Assembly (NCBI GenBank): GCA_050084515.1
Contig: CM114272.1
Location: forward strand, 44,330,001 to 44,394,000
Length of the DNA: 64,000 nucleotides
DNA from: Blasia pusilla
Lineage: Eukaryota; Marchantiophyta; Marchantiopsida; Blasiales
Direction: 5' to 3'
The notes beneath the pieces were generated by a model. It saw nothing but the letters and a program-made list of their open reading frames with translations. It was not told the origin of the DNA and did no database searches. The position numbers and the translations under genes were made by a program. Below are positions 12,345-23,956 of the stretch, in pieces. Each line of letters begins with the position of its first letter. The stretch's first letter is position 1.

Positions 12345-12479
12345 TGCCTTTCACTGACCTCAAAACTTATTCGCAAGAAATCCACGTACATCAGTTTAAA
12401 CAAATTTAAGCACTTACGTGAGTTCTGCATGAAAATCTATGTAATAATGGGCTACTCCATATGCATGATAAAACGAGAT

Positions 12480-13238
12480 AATAGAATAATATAGATAACT
12501 TGTATGAATTTTTTGAGTTATGCTAGATGGGTAGAAATAGACAAGGAATAAAAAAATTTGTACCAATCAATTAATAATTTATTTAATATAGTGGATGATT
12601 ATAAATTTTAATAGTTATGATAAATAACCAAAAATTTAGAAATTTATGTCTTAATTCATATTTTAGTGGAAAAGGTTTAGTTTTTTTATTTTTATGGAAG
12701 GGTTAAAATTACTTAGGGGATTGTGATATCATTTAAATTTGAATGGAGGATTGTAATAACTTAGAAGAGTGAAATGTTATTACTCTTCTAAGATTATAGA
12801 AATAGAAATTATATCTAAATTTTGAAATTAATAATCTGATTAGTTTTTAAAAGAATCGTATTAATTCACATGTGATATTTTGGGAAAGGAAAATGAGTTT
12901 TAATGGAAATGAAATTTTATTTTGGTTAATTAAAATTAACTAAGAATTTAATCGCTGAATGTTATTTTGGTGGGAAGAGTGGAAGGGGAAGAGTAGTTAT
13001 TGTTCGAACTCTTACGAAGGAGTGAAATTATTTAGGGGAGATTGGTATTATTTAAAGGTGAAATTTTCTCACTCTTTTAAGATTTAAAAAACAAAAAATT
13101 TTATTTGAATTTTGAAATTAAATAGAATTTCAAAATTTAAGTATAATTTTTTTAAACTATTATTAATACATGTTTTCAAGGCTCTTAAGACTATTGAGGA
13201 AATTGTGTCACGTGTACATCGCACGGGCAACATACTAG
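12480..13238 (+). mobile_element. Helitron 3' terminal region (plus orientation)
   Basis: An AT-rich region that shares interior sequence with 6098-6700 in the opposite orientation. It ends ...cgtgtacatcgcacgggcaacatACTAG followed by T at 13239. The CGTG/CACG stem just before CTAG is short, but the layout fits a Helitron 3' end. Its 5' limit is uncertain. No helicase or Rep gene is present. Confidence 0.55.
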
Positions 13239-13588
13239 TTGGTATAAAAGACAAGGGGAGAAACTATGGCTCCCCAAGTGAGCATAGTCTTCTAGTGTGT
13301 ATCTATCAACAAACGCAAGGATCATGGAATAAACTTTTCCGAACAAACAATCCTGGAATGCAATTGGAAATTACCCTTAAATTGCTTGCACAAATGCCTA
13401 AACATCATATACATAAACAGAGTGGGGTCGTTTTCTTGCGTGGATATGGTTTAGCAAACATAGGTGGAGGACATGGTTGAAACATGCTTGTACGATGCAC
13501 CGGCATTTATGATGGAATTTTTGAACTTATACTATGCAATCGTATATGTCAAATCTCCAAAGATTGATATGTAATGGCTCCTCTCATA
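13239..13588 (+). other. Unrecognised open frame, spans Helitron end
   Basis: An open frame runs from 13112 to 13480 across the Helitron terminus, so at least its start is fortuitous. The part after 13240 (about 80 residues) has a fairly ordinary amino-acid mix but no motif I recognise. Confidence 0.2.
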
Positions 13589-13727
13589 TGTCGTGTGCAT
13601 ACACATTGCTACACAACTCACATCGCTAGACACATCTACATACCACACAACACCGATCTTCCCCAACACACGAGTCAATCCACACATAAATGAAACATAC
13701 TCACGCATATACATTTGGGACCCCACA
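13589..13727 (-). repeat. Gypsy copy A outer short terminal repeat
   Basis: 139 bp; plus-strand ends TGTCGTGTGCATACAC and GGGACCCCACA. It begins TG and ends CA. It is homologous to 14223-14340 and to short repeats at 46878, 47354, 56832 and, inverted, 23185 and 23831. Confidence 0.7.
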
Positions 13728-14222
13728 ACAAAATCAATAGTAGTAAAAATGGCTCACCTGGCCTAAAACTCCACTCATGAATCTACATCGGCATATCAAA
13801 CCACATCCACCCTCTACTATGAGGAAATCCGGACGCTAGTACCCTTACTCCTACACATCCACACACGTCTATGCAAGAGAGGTGCTCCTAAGGCTCAATA
13901 TGAGAAAAATGCCTTGAGAAAGCCATCTCTCTCACTCTTATACCCTTGGGAAGAGCCAAAAGGCTCTTCCTCCAAAAATAGCCCTCCGAACGATAAACTA
14001 CGTGCACAAGTTACCGGGTGACCGTCGACTCGATCAACAGGTCATCTGATGGACTAAGACAAAAATAGGGAAATTGCCATAAATGACATTCCCGGTGCAA
14101 GAGACCTATCGCCAACCTCATCCGACATCTCGAGACGAAGTTACACCTGAACAGCCCGCTGACCCTCTAAGTCGTCGACGCGATAGAACTCTACCTATGT
14201 CAAAATAAGATGTGATAGTTTT
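13728..14222 (-). repeat. Gypsy copy A spacer with TATA box
   Basis: 495 bp lying between two short terminal repeats. On the element's sense (minus) strand it holds CCAAGGGTATAAGAGTGAGA, a good TATA box, so it probably contains the element's promoter. A second copy without flanking repeats is at 24229-24715, and a diverged one at 41221-41505. Confidence 0.6.
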
Positions 14223-14360
14223 TGTACGCATACACATCGCTGGTCATATCTACATATTACACAACACCGATCTTCACCAACATACGGGTAGATCCACACA
14301 TAAATGAAACATACTCACACATACACACTAGGACCCCACAATCGCCTCCCTAGCTGGCAG
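14223..14360 (-). repeat. Gypsy copy A inner terminal repeat plus polypurine tract
   Basis: 118-bp short repeat (14223-14340) ending GGACCCCACA. It is followed on the internal side by the complement of a polypurine tract (CAGCTAGGGAGGCGAT on the minus strand, 14341-14356), as expected at the 3' end of an LTR element's internal region. Confidence 0.7.
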
Positions 14361-14700
14361 TTGAGTCCCCCTAACTCCAGATAGCACACCCATATGTCCC
14401 TGATATGATCTCCTATCCTATGCACATCTAGCATCCTTGGTGCCGCCATCCCCGCAATAGTACAATATTGCAACAACCCGCCGTGTTGATCCCTCCGAAG
14501 AGATCTAACACTCTCGTACCTTGCTCCAAACATAGACATGACTCCATGCATGCCTCACGGGCTGGTCTGCACTCCACGCATCTCAACGCTTGTCCCCAAA
14601 AATAATAACAAAGCTCCACACCATGGGAAGAGACACCCACCCTGGCATGTCTCTTAGTGTGACTATCCGCTATGGGAATGTCTTCTACATGTGTGCTCCT
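14361..14700 (-). pseudogene. DNMT3-like methyltransferase remnant of gypsy copy A
   Basis: The minus strand reads ...EQGTRVLDLFGGINT. This is motif I (SAM-binding DLFxGI) aligned to the intact methyltransferase frame of copy C, with the preceding acidic linker also recognisable. A frameshift follows directly and the rest of the domain, RT, RNase H and integrase are deleted up to the polypurine tract. Confidence 0.75.
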
Positions 14701-14739
14701 CTCCCCAAACCCTCTTGATCAGCTAATACCATATGTGAA

Positions 14740-15115
14740 TGGTGCCAACGTGGTCACCATATCCTCACGTGGTTGACCACCACTCGCCACTTGGCCAATA
14801 AGAAACCGTCTCCTCCCAAAAATCCAGAATAAAATCAAGGGGATACAACAATGTACTCCCTACCAACACATCATACAACTCTACACGTTTTGTAATCGCC
14901 CGAGTGCGCACGATCGCACTATCCGACTCATGCTTTGGTTGGAGTCTAACCACCAACTCTTGTCGAGTCATGTACTGCGTGGGTGATATGCCCCCAATAG
15001 AGGTCTATTTCTGAAAGGGAAAATGCTAAATTTCCCCTTTCCGTAATCCCAACACCAAACACGTTGCCTTCCCTAACATCAAGGGCTACGCTCCCGAATC
15101 AAGTAGGACGCGCTA
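14740..15115 (-). pseudogene. Aspartic protease domain of gypsy copy A
   Basis: The minus strand encodes the retropepsin active site VLLDSGA (about 15092-15112), then PLMLGK. Further on are TQYMTRQELVVRLQP and DVLVGSTLLYPL, collinear with copies B and C. In the family this enzyme cleaves the gag-pol polyprotein. Broken by stops. Confidence 0.7.
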
Positions 15116-17170
15116 CGAGTGGAACACCGACCTGTAGGACTAACCAAGCCAAACACTCCTGCTTGGTGATCCAACAACACCACACCTGGTGTGATCATGG
15201 CTTGCTCTATGGCCGATCAAGTTGCCATGTCTACCAACTTCGCCGCCGCCGCATGCCATGACTCACTGGGGGACGTCCTGAGCTCCTACTCCGAGGGCAA
15301 GTCTACCACCTCCTCAACTACCTCTGAACAAGAGGTAGTCAACTCTCCACGCTCACACAACATGGCCGCCAGCTGGAACACCTCCGTTGGTCCAACTCCC
15401 AATGTCTCCAACTCCATAGCGGAAAACAAGGGAGTCTGGCTCACCTAGTGGCCACCTACAACAACATGGTCGACAGTGGCTCCTCTCGAGCCGGCATAGG
15501 AGTCGTCTCTCCAACTCCTCATGGCGTCGATGCACATGCCTCACCTATGGGCACTAGTCGTTGTCGAGGGACCATTGACGGTGTATGAAGTGCCTCCAAC
15601 AAGGTGAACGACTGAGGAACCTTGGCGTGCCGCCCATCGGTCCCCTCGTGTGGGTCAATCTCAACCCCACCTCTCGATGGCTCGATTACTCTTGCACCAT
15701 CCTGAGTCACCACCGCAACAGCCTCAACCTAAACCGCACTACACATAAATCCCATCCCCGTAGAATCCTCACAGCATCGTGGTAAGACGTGGAGGCTAGC
15801 GCCACACTAGCTACTCTCAGCTCTGTGCGTGCCTGTAGCTACATCATCGTCATGGCAGCAATCCTCTGCTCCAACTTATCAATGCGCGTAAGGAGCGCTG
15901 CATCGGATGCACGTCCTCTATCTCTTGTGACTGGTGATGGCACTCTACCACCAAGATCATCCACCACTCGATCTCCACCAACTCTCTGGCCCCCAAGTCC
16001 TCTACCTACCTCAAGACGTACCTCCCGGCAAAGATCATAACACCTATCCTTAGTGTGACCATATCGATGAAAATGATCACACTGCAACTATGGTGGGGCC
16101 ATCCTAGATGGCTCCTAAACACCCGGCGCCCTCTACCAAGTTGTGGGCAGTCCCTCTGCCTATGTGACCCACCACACGTCCAACAAGCCAACCCTGGTCC
16201 CTGGTGGGAAACATATGTCGGTACGGGCCATTGCCTCATCAACTCATGATACTTGCCCTGCTCTCTCGGCCCATCGGGCCACTCCCGTGGTACTGGTGCA
16301 TATAGGGATACCTCTGGGTCTACTCCTACTTGTCGACCCGTCAAATCCCGCAAAAATCCTGTGGTCACCACTTGCTCCAAACTCATGTTTAGCTCTACCC
16401 GCTCAGACAACTCAAAGACCACCTTCAATTTGGGCTTCGCCACGTGAAGCAACATCGCATCCCGAACTCTCCTCCATAGCTCCTCGTCCAGCACCGCGTA
16501 CCAATATTGCACTGACTACGCCTCAGTCCCCCCATATGTGGCAATGATCAACTGTCGCATGCGTGTGAACGTCTCCCTCAGACTCTCACCCGATCTCCGC
16601 TAAAAATCCTGTAGACTCTTCAACTTGTCGGTCCGCACACCTTGGTAGCTCCTCCAAAACTATCGGAAGAACTCCACTGTAGGACTGAAACTCGGTGGTC
16701 CTCTACCACAAGAGGTCTTTGCCACCTCACCACTCTCACTATCCCATCATATGCCTCGCGAACATTAGTGGACACATACCCTGGAGCCCAATACACCCTC
16801 CAAGCATCAATCTCTAGAGAGTATAGAGATCGGAAATCCATGTAGTCATCCATCGGTAGACCCTCCAAGTGCTGGAACAACCTTTTCCATGCCATAAAAG
16901 GGTTGAATCGCGTAGGGATCTGTATCTCGTGGAAGTCGCACCACATGTCGAACTCTTGGATGAAGTCATCTAAATCTATGGTGCCTACTGCACTCGAGAA
17001 ACGATGCATGCCCCGATAGCCCATGTCTTCCATCTCTCCACGTATCGTTGTGCCCATTTGCGATCTCATCACCACACCTACTGTCTAGTGATGACGATCC
17101 TGTCACGGATGGGAGTTGGGGTGGTTCCTCACTAGAAACCCCTCGATACCTCACGCCACTCCGTGTCACT
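15116..17170 (-). pseudogene. Gag of gypsy copy A
   Basis: Minus-strand frames hold the gag signature shared by copies A, B and D: VGTIDLDDFIQEF and LFQHLEGLPMDDY (about 16830-16985). Then come an arginine/leucine-rich capsid-like region (16250-16512) and two zinc knuckles of CX2CX4HX4C type (CWTCGGSHRQRDC; CDHFHRYGHTKDRC, whose second Cys is now Phe). The section 15116-15830 is the low-complexity gag-protease linker. Frameshifts and stops break it into several frames. Confidence 0.75.
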
Positions 17171-18194
17171 CCACTACCATTGCTCGTACTACCTAGTTCT
17201 TCCGAACCCTGGAAGAACGTCGTGATGACAACCCTGTCTCACCCGCTCAAGCATTCAGACTCACCAAGAGTCTCCCACACTCCTCACTAGCTCACCTACG
17301 CTAATGGTAATCTCTTGACGACACACCCAGCCTCACGCACACTTAACACTTGGGCTCACCATGAGCCTCCTACTAACTCACCTAAACTACTGACACTCTC
17401 AGGTCATACACGCGACCCCTATTCGGAAACCGCCGTATATCCACCAACATGCTACACATGAAAGGAGTCTACACTCGTCATCATTGCTACACCCATCTAA
17501 CACCAACAACTACCCAATACCCAACACTTCAATCACACAAGATAAGTGCAGGAAAAGGGACTCGAATGGATAACCTAAACACGCCCGCCAACCAACTGCA
17601 CCGTCAACACTCACTCCTCCATGTGACACAACAACCTCCGCAACACGACACTCTTCTCAAAGAGCATGTCAAACCTCCCGTCAGCATCAGAGCGTGTGTC
17701 TCCATCACAACCACCCCATCACAAACCCTCAACAACTAGCCAATCCCGTCACCACTCGCGATTCACGACCCGAAAGAACCATGTCACAAAAATCCCTGCT
17801 ACTACGTAACCCAAATCACCCACAACCGCCCAACCATGTAACTCTCGTCCACTAGGCTTAACTTCATTTGACTCAACCACGTAACCTGAACCACCCACGT
17901 CTGGCTCCTTGCTCCTACCCCGTTTGCCCGTGCCTTACCACGTTCGCTGGACTAACCTCGTCTGTCCTACCAACCACATTAGCTCACCAACCACGGCCGC
18001 TCCAACCCTGTCAACCGCATCCCCCCCAACAACTCTCTCCTTCCCTAGCTTCCGCCTTGACCTGAGAAGCTCATCCGGCTCCGGAGACGGACCTCCTTGG
18101 TCTACGTCCTACTCAATGCAGGCGCGCTGCCCTATGCGGCATACCTCCCCTCTCTGCCAGCTCCAAAGATCTTAGTCGCCTTGACTTAATAGCC
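17171..18194 (-). other. 5' leader of gypsy copy A
   Basis: CA-rich sequence upstream of gag on the element's strand, with no convincing coding content. It abuts the leader of plus-strand copy D at about 18194. The 5' terminal repeat of neither element is visible, so the head-to-head junction probably involves a deletion. Confidence 0.45.
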
Positions 18195-18713
18195 CCTATC
18201 ACATCTTTTAGGATAGATCGGTGAGATCTAGTAGAGCACCTTCGTGAGTAGTGGATGACAGGTTTAGTAGGTCAAGGATGACTTGCTGACGACCCGGGAA
18301 ACTTAAGAGATCAGGTTTCCCTTTCGTTTCGGTTCATTTGGAGCCATATTGAGGAACTTACTCTTTTAGGTAAGTACCATTTTGAGTATATGATCAACTT
18401 TCTATTTTTGGTAAGTGGCCCTTGACCTCCTACATCAAGTCAAAAGCCAAGGAGGTGACTTGGGAGTATAAGTTACCATGGAGAGAGCTTGGGAGAGGGG
18501 AGAGTATACCTCAAGGAGAGAGAGCTTGAGAGCTCATTCTCTCTTTATTGAACCTCTTGGCATGAGGCGGCAGAGTTATGGTCTTGCTTGCCTTGTGTGT
18601 GTAACCCAAGCCTCTCATTAGGAGAGTGGTTTTGGTTTGACATTAAGAGAGACATGTGAGAGTGTACACATGTGAGAACTATGGAGTTGTGAGAGAGATT
18701 GGATCTTATTTTA
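18195..18713 (+). repeat. Gypsy copy D 5' spacer/LTR segment with TATA box
   Basis: About 519 bp repeated directly at 23311-23829. It has a TATA box (GGGAGTATAAGTTACC near 18465), so it is likely the element's promoter region. The short TG...CA repeat that precedes the 3' copy is missing here. Confidence 0.7.
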
Positions 18714-20439
18714 CAAAGAGAGGATGAGTGAGTGAGAGAGCTTCATGAGGGAGCTTGTTGGTCACTTGCTGGTTTTGCACGTTAAGGATCCTATTCCCCA
18801 TTCAGTGGTTCATGGGAGTGCTCATCATAGCAAGAGCCGCTTACTTGTGATGTTTCCTTTGCCGATTTTTCGTGTGGAAGAGTGGCGCGCGGAATTGCTG
18901 CCCACTTTCTTATAGGGATTGAGTATGGGGGCGGGTTACCCCATTCCGGTGCTCTTAGGAGCACCATGTAACTTACTGATTTGTGTTCTCACATGTTTTA
19001 CATTTTCGTTGGGAGAAATCAGCACGGAAGCGCTGCCAAATTTTGTGTAGGAGAAAGAGACATTGGACTTTAAAAAAATCCCATCAGGTTTTACTGAAAT
19101 GTTTGATTCCAAATATTTTTTGACGTGTTGTAGATCCTAAAGTTGTGCATGTTGTGCAATAAACAACGCGCAATTTGGAGTTGCGAGCAAAAAGTTATGG
19201 TCAATCTTGAAAAACTACCATTGCTAGGCGATTTTTAGGGTTAAATTATTCAAACCCTAAACCATCCGCCGCGCCGGCAGTGGCCGTCAATGGTCAACCA
19301 TCACCATCAATGGTCAATCGTCACCATCAACGTTCAACCATCCACCATCCACCGTTGGCCGTTGGCCGTTGCCGTCGCCTAGCGCTGCTCAAAGCCGCGT
19401 TCGGCCGTTGTCCGCCCTTTGGTTGCCATTGCTGCCATTATGGAGTGGAGGGTCTTCCACGACCACCGTTGATTCTTTGACTTGCGCCACCACCATGTAC
19501 TTTGGTTTGGCCGCCACCGTCATCGCCGTTTTGTCATCAACTAGTGATGGCATGTGACCTTGGGTTATAGTGTTTGAATTTTCATTTCATGTTGCTATGT
19601 TGGGATTGGTAGCCACTCAACGATGATCGAGTACTATGCTATGACGCCCGTAGCCGCAACGCGCCGCTGATTGCCGCGCTATGTTGCTTGTGGCCGCACC
19701 GCACCATCTCAATCGCGAAGCCGCTCCTTCACTAAGATGCAGAGCGTGTGAACTTCTGATTGAGGAGGGTATGTCGCCGAGTGCCGTCCGTTTGTAGTTG
19801 TTCCATGTCACGAGTGCCGCACCTGACCGCTGGATCTACACCGCACATCAAGGAGGTTTGAGCAGCGTCAGTACGAGAGGAGTATGACTTGCTGATTGAA
19901 GGAGTTGTCTTCACGACCGAGTTGGGGTCGAGATTTGCAGTTGCCGAGGAGCGACATCGACATTATTGTCAAATTACCCATTCCGGTCTCTTACCCTGCA
20001 CATGTGAGGGATTTCTGGATATTGGGAAGTTATTTGGGATATTGGGTTTTGTGCTGATGCTCGGAGCATCGATAATGTATGGGTTTAGGGGACATAGACT
20101 TGTGTGGGATGTCCAAAGCTGAGGATGGTTTGTCGATGAGATGATAGATCGGTTGATTTGTCGCACCACGCTACTTGTTGCCGCATGGCACACATCTCAG
20201 TGAGAGAGTGTAGATTGAGTGCCGCATGTTTAGTTTGAGTGATTGAGGATTACTCTTGAGATTGAGAGTGATCGTGTGAGACGGGCACAAGGGCCACCAC
20301 GGCGTCTTTTTGGGATTTTAAGAGGCGAGGTAGTGGACTTGAGAGTAGCTCTGGAGGGATTACCCGGAGTGGTGCGAGGTTTCGAGGGTCCCCACGTGAG
20401 AGACCACCTCGATCTCCTTTTGTGTCGTCTTCAGACAAG
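18714..20439 (+). other. 5' leader of gypsy copy D
   Basis: Non-coding leader before gag. It holds a small imperfect repeat of ATGGTCAACCATCACCATCA units (about 19285-19350). I found no convincing tRNA-complementary primer-binding site. Confidence 0.4.
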
Positions 20440-21800
20440 GGGGAGCGTATAGAGGAGTGTGTTAGTGATCCACTGTACACATTGAGTGGTCCTACCAGTC
20501 GGGCGTACGAGATGGACGATTGGGATAGAGGACCGCGTGGGTTTTCGAGTGTTGTAGGCACTATAGAGCTACACGACTTCATTGCGGAGTTTACGAGTTA
20601 GTGTGACTCACAGCGGGCTAGGAACTCTAGAGAGTTCAACCGGTTGACAGCATGGAACGTTATGTTCCAGCATTTAGAGGGGGCGCCCATGGATGATTAC
20701 CATGAGTTCTCCCACAGATATGCCTAGGAGATTGAGGCATGGCGACTCTATTATAACCCACACTATGTGTCATGGACGGATCCGTTCCCAAATGAGGAGG
20801 AGGAGGAGTCAAGAGAGGCTACTTCCTCTTCCACTAGTGATGTTTTAGGAGAGGTCACTCCCATTGGAGCAGTTGCACCGTCTAGTCGGGTTCGTCCCAG
20901 GTTCAACCCTGTGGTTGAGTTCTTTGCTGAGTTGAGGGCGAGCTGCCAGGGGGTACGAACAGAGAAGTAGCGGAGCATCCACGACTTCCAAAGGTGCCCA
21001 GGTGAGAGTTTACGTGAGGCTTACACTCGCTTGCATTGGTTGATCAACGTCACTCAAGGGTGATAGAGGCTCAGGCTATCCAATCATGGTACACGATGAT
21101 GGACCGAACCCTGCGGACACGGGTGAGGGAGGGGGTGCTTCTTATGAACACCTCCCCTACGTTGAGAGAATTTTTAGGACCATTGAGAACATTGAGCGCA
21201 ACATGGCAAAGGAGAGCGTAGCCACCATGGGCTCTAGGCGAGAGCAGTCACGATTGTCTACACCACCACTGCAGCAACATGGACTCCAAGATAGGTCAAC
21301 TGTGGCACCACGAGCTCAAGGAGGATATCAAGAGGCCGTGCCACACAGATCTGCGCCTTCATATGCTGCTCAGCAACAGCCGCCTATGATTACTTGTTGG
21401 TCATGTGGTGGAGCCCATCATCAGCGCGATTGCACTTGTCAGGGTCATGGACGTGTGCCTCAGCATGGAGGAGGAGATGGTGCTGCACCAGGAGGTTATC
21501 AATGTGACTATTGTTAGAGGTATGGTCATACACGTGCTAGATGTTTCAGTTTACATCGTGATTTACGTCTGGACCGAGGGCCAGAGAGGGCACCAAAGCG
21601 AGTAGCCAGTCCGGGTGGGCCTAAAGATTGTGCACTAGGTGGTCTCGTTGGGGGACGAGGAGCTAGAGTTGCCTGATAGGGTGGTGGAGCTGCCCGTGGA
21701 GGAGGGAGAGTCCCACCACATAGACGCATTAAGGGAGACGCCGGACGTGAGGCTGCAATGGTTGCTCAGATACAACATCTACAGGAGCAGATTGCCGCTA
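20440..21800 (+). pseudogene. Gag of gypsy copy D
   Basis: The plus strand shows VGTIELHDFIAEF and MFQHLEGAPMDDYHEF (20540-20710), a capsid-like part, and two zinc knuckles: CWSCGGAHHQRDC (about 21393-21431) and CDYC-stop-RYGHTRARC (about 21503-21543). Several TAG stops. The frame then joins directly to the integrase zinc region near 21805-21820, so protease, methyltransferase, RT and RNase H are deleted. Confidence 0.75.
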
Positions 21801-22470
21801 TGGCATTGAGGTTACCTGATGCTTGCTCCAATATTCAGTATTGGTGGCGAGGCATGCAGACTGACGTTCAACAGTTTGTTGCCAGATGCATGGTGTGTGA
21901 TCGAGTCCAAGCATCATTCAATGCTCCAACTCCACAGTTGCATCCAATTCCGATCATGGGTTTAGGTTATAGATGGAGTTTGGATTTTGGAGGACCTTTG
22001 CCTTTGATGAAGCGCCATAGTCGTTATGTGTTGGTGATGGTTGGCACTTCTCGAAGTGGATAGATTTTGTTGCATTTCCTGACAAAGCAAGTGAGGGAGT
22101 AGCGTATGCCTTCCTAGATCGAGTGTTAAGTCATTACGGCGCACTAGCTGAGGTGTTGACAGACCAGGGTACAGAGTTCTGCCGGGAGTTTCAGGCCTTG
22201 TGTGATCAGACATTGATCGACCACCGTACTACTTCGCAAGATCATCCTAAGGTGGATAGACTTGCGGATCCAGTTGTGCAAATGGTGAAGAGAGGACTAT
22301 GTAAGTATGGCTTGCAGAGAGGTCACCTAGGAGATTGGGACCTTCAATTGCCGTGGTTGGCGATGAGTTACAGATTCAGCAAGCAGGCATCCTTAACGTC
22401 TTTCTCACCATACTTGTTGCTTTATGGCCGAGAGACAAATTTACCAGCGGCCATTCGTTGAGATACTGGC
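21801..22470 (+). pseudogene. Integrase of gypsy copy D
   Basis: Starts inside the zinc-binding region (CMVCDRVQASF). The core follows: WSLDFGGPLP (first catalytic Asp) and VLTDQGTEF (second). The position of the catalytic Glu reads VDRLADPVVQ, where LAERVVQ-like sequence is expected, so Glu is now Asp. The C-terminal part has the usual YLLYGRE-type motif (YLLLYGRETNLPAA). Frame breaks lie between segments. Integrase inserts the cDNA into host DNA; this copy is inactive. Confidence 0.8.
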
Positions 22471-23013
22471 GAGGTGTTGAACCTTGATGATCCTAATGTA
22501 TGGATGCGAGCATGTTCTCAAAGGGCTGAGTTGTTTTGGAGAGTGATGCCCATGGCGTTTGAGAACTTGGCTATTGAACAACATCGGGATACGTTGAGAT
22601 ATGCGACTATTCGGGGAGGTGGTTATCGACCTACTATAAGAAGGTCTCATCAAGGAGACTATGTCTACTTGGAGCAGACGACACACACGACGTTGGATGT
22701 GATTGCAAGATGCACCATCTTGCAAGAGGTTTTGCCATCCGGTGTTCTCTTATTGGAGGGACGCGATGGTATGGTTTGGAAGGACCATGTGCATAACTAT
22801 GTGCCATGTCATCTTCCGAACATTGATAGTACAGTTGATCCGAGCTTAGCAATAGTTCTTGCATTCTTGCGGTGTATGTTGTGTGGTTCCGCCCGTGGTG
22901 GAACCACTACGCTAGTCTGTGATGGATGTTCGAGAGGATGGCATATGGCATATTTGACACCACCTCTCATTAGGGTTCCTCAGGGACGATGGATGTGTCC
23001 CAAATGTACATAG
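22471..23013 (+). pseudogene. Integrase C-terminus with PHD finger, copy D
   Basis: An uninterrupted 179-codon stretch (22474-23013, TAG) follows the integrase core in the same direction. A module like the integrase C-terminal beta-barrel (GDYVYLEQ) is followed by a C4HC3 PHD finger at the very end: CMLCG, CDGCSRGWH, LTPPL, CPKC. Chromodomains are the usual chromatin-targeting addition in plant gypsy integrases; a PHD finger at this position is unusual. The fifth Cys (HxxC) is Tyr here and Ser in copy B, both one base from TGT, implying an ancestral Cys. PHD fingers generally read histone H3 tails. Confidence 0.8.
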
Positions 23014-23169
23014 AGAAGGTAGTTCTACATTCCGACTTATGTTTGTGACATGGATGACAAGAAGGCGACAAACAATGGGGCCACATGAGCACCCGGAATG
23101 CGTCCGAGAGATGCATGTCATCATAGGTAGGGATAGATGGCTATCTGAAGTTAGAGCGACCTAACCACC

Positions 23170-23310
23170 AGCTAGGGGGGCGATTGGAGATATTTTGGTA
23201 CTTCTTGTCTCGTTGTTTGGATGCCATGAGTTAGCATGGGATCGTGCGTGTTTGTGTCTGTGTTCAATGACAACGATGTATGTTGTGTAGCGATATGTAT
23301 GCGCACGACA
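23170..23310 (+). repeat. Polypurine tract and first 3' short terminal repeat, copy D
   Basis: Polypurine tract agctaggggggcgat (23170-23184), then a 126-bp repeat TGGAGATATTTTGG...GCGCACGACA (23185-23310). The repeat recurs at 23831-23956. Confidence 0.75.
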
Positions 23311-23830
23311 CCTGTCAGGTCTTTTAGGATGGATCGGTGAGATCTAGTAGAGCGTCTTTGTGAGTAGTGGATGACAGGCTTAGTAAGTCGATGATGACCT
23401 GTTGAGGCCCCAGGAAACCTGAGAGATCAGGTTTCCCCTTTGTTTCGGCTCATTTGGAGCCATATTGAGGAACTTACTATTTTAGATAAGTACCATTTTG
23501 AGTACATGATCAACTTTCTATTTTTGGTAAGTGGCCCTTGACCTCCTACATCAAGTCAAAAGCCAAGGAGGTGACTTGGTAGTATAAGTTACCATGGAGA
23601 GAGCTTGGGAGAGGGGAGGGTATACCTCAAGGAGAGAGAGCTTGAGAGCTCATTCTCTCTTTGTTGAACCTCTTAGCATGAGGCGGCGGAGATATGGTCT
23701 TGCTTGCCTTGTGTGTGTAACCCAAGCCTCTCATTAGGAGAGTGGGTTTAGTTTGATATTGAGAGAGACATATGAGAGTGCACACATGTGAAAACTATGG
23801 GGTTGTGAGAGAGATTAGATCTTATTTTAT
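23311..23830 (+). repeat. Spacer between the two 3' short repeats, copy D
   Basis: About 520 bp, a direct repeat of 18195-18713 including the TATA box. It ends with cttatttta immediately before the second short repeat. Confidence 0.75.
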
Positions 23831-23956
23831 TGGAGATATTTTGGTACTTCTTGTCTCATTGTTTGGATGCCATAAGTGAGCATGGGATCGTGCGTGTTTG
23901 TATTTGTGTTCGGTGACAATGGTGTATGTTGTGTAGTGATGTGTAATCGCACGACA
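23831..23956 (+). repeat. Second 3' short terminal repeat, copy D
   Basis: 126 bp, TGGAGATATTTTGG...AATCGCACGACA, same length as 23185-23310 with scattered differences. Confidence 0.75.
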
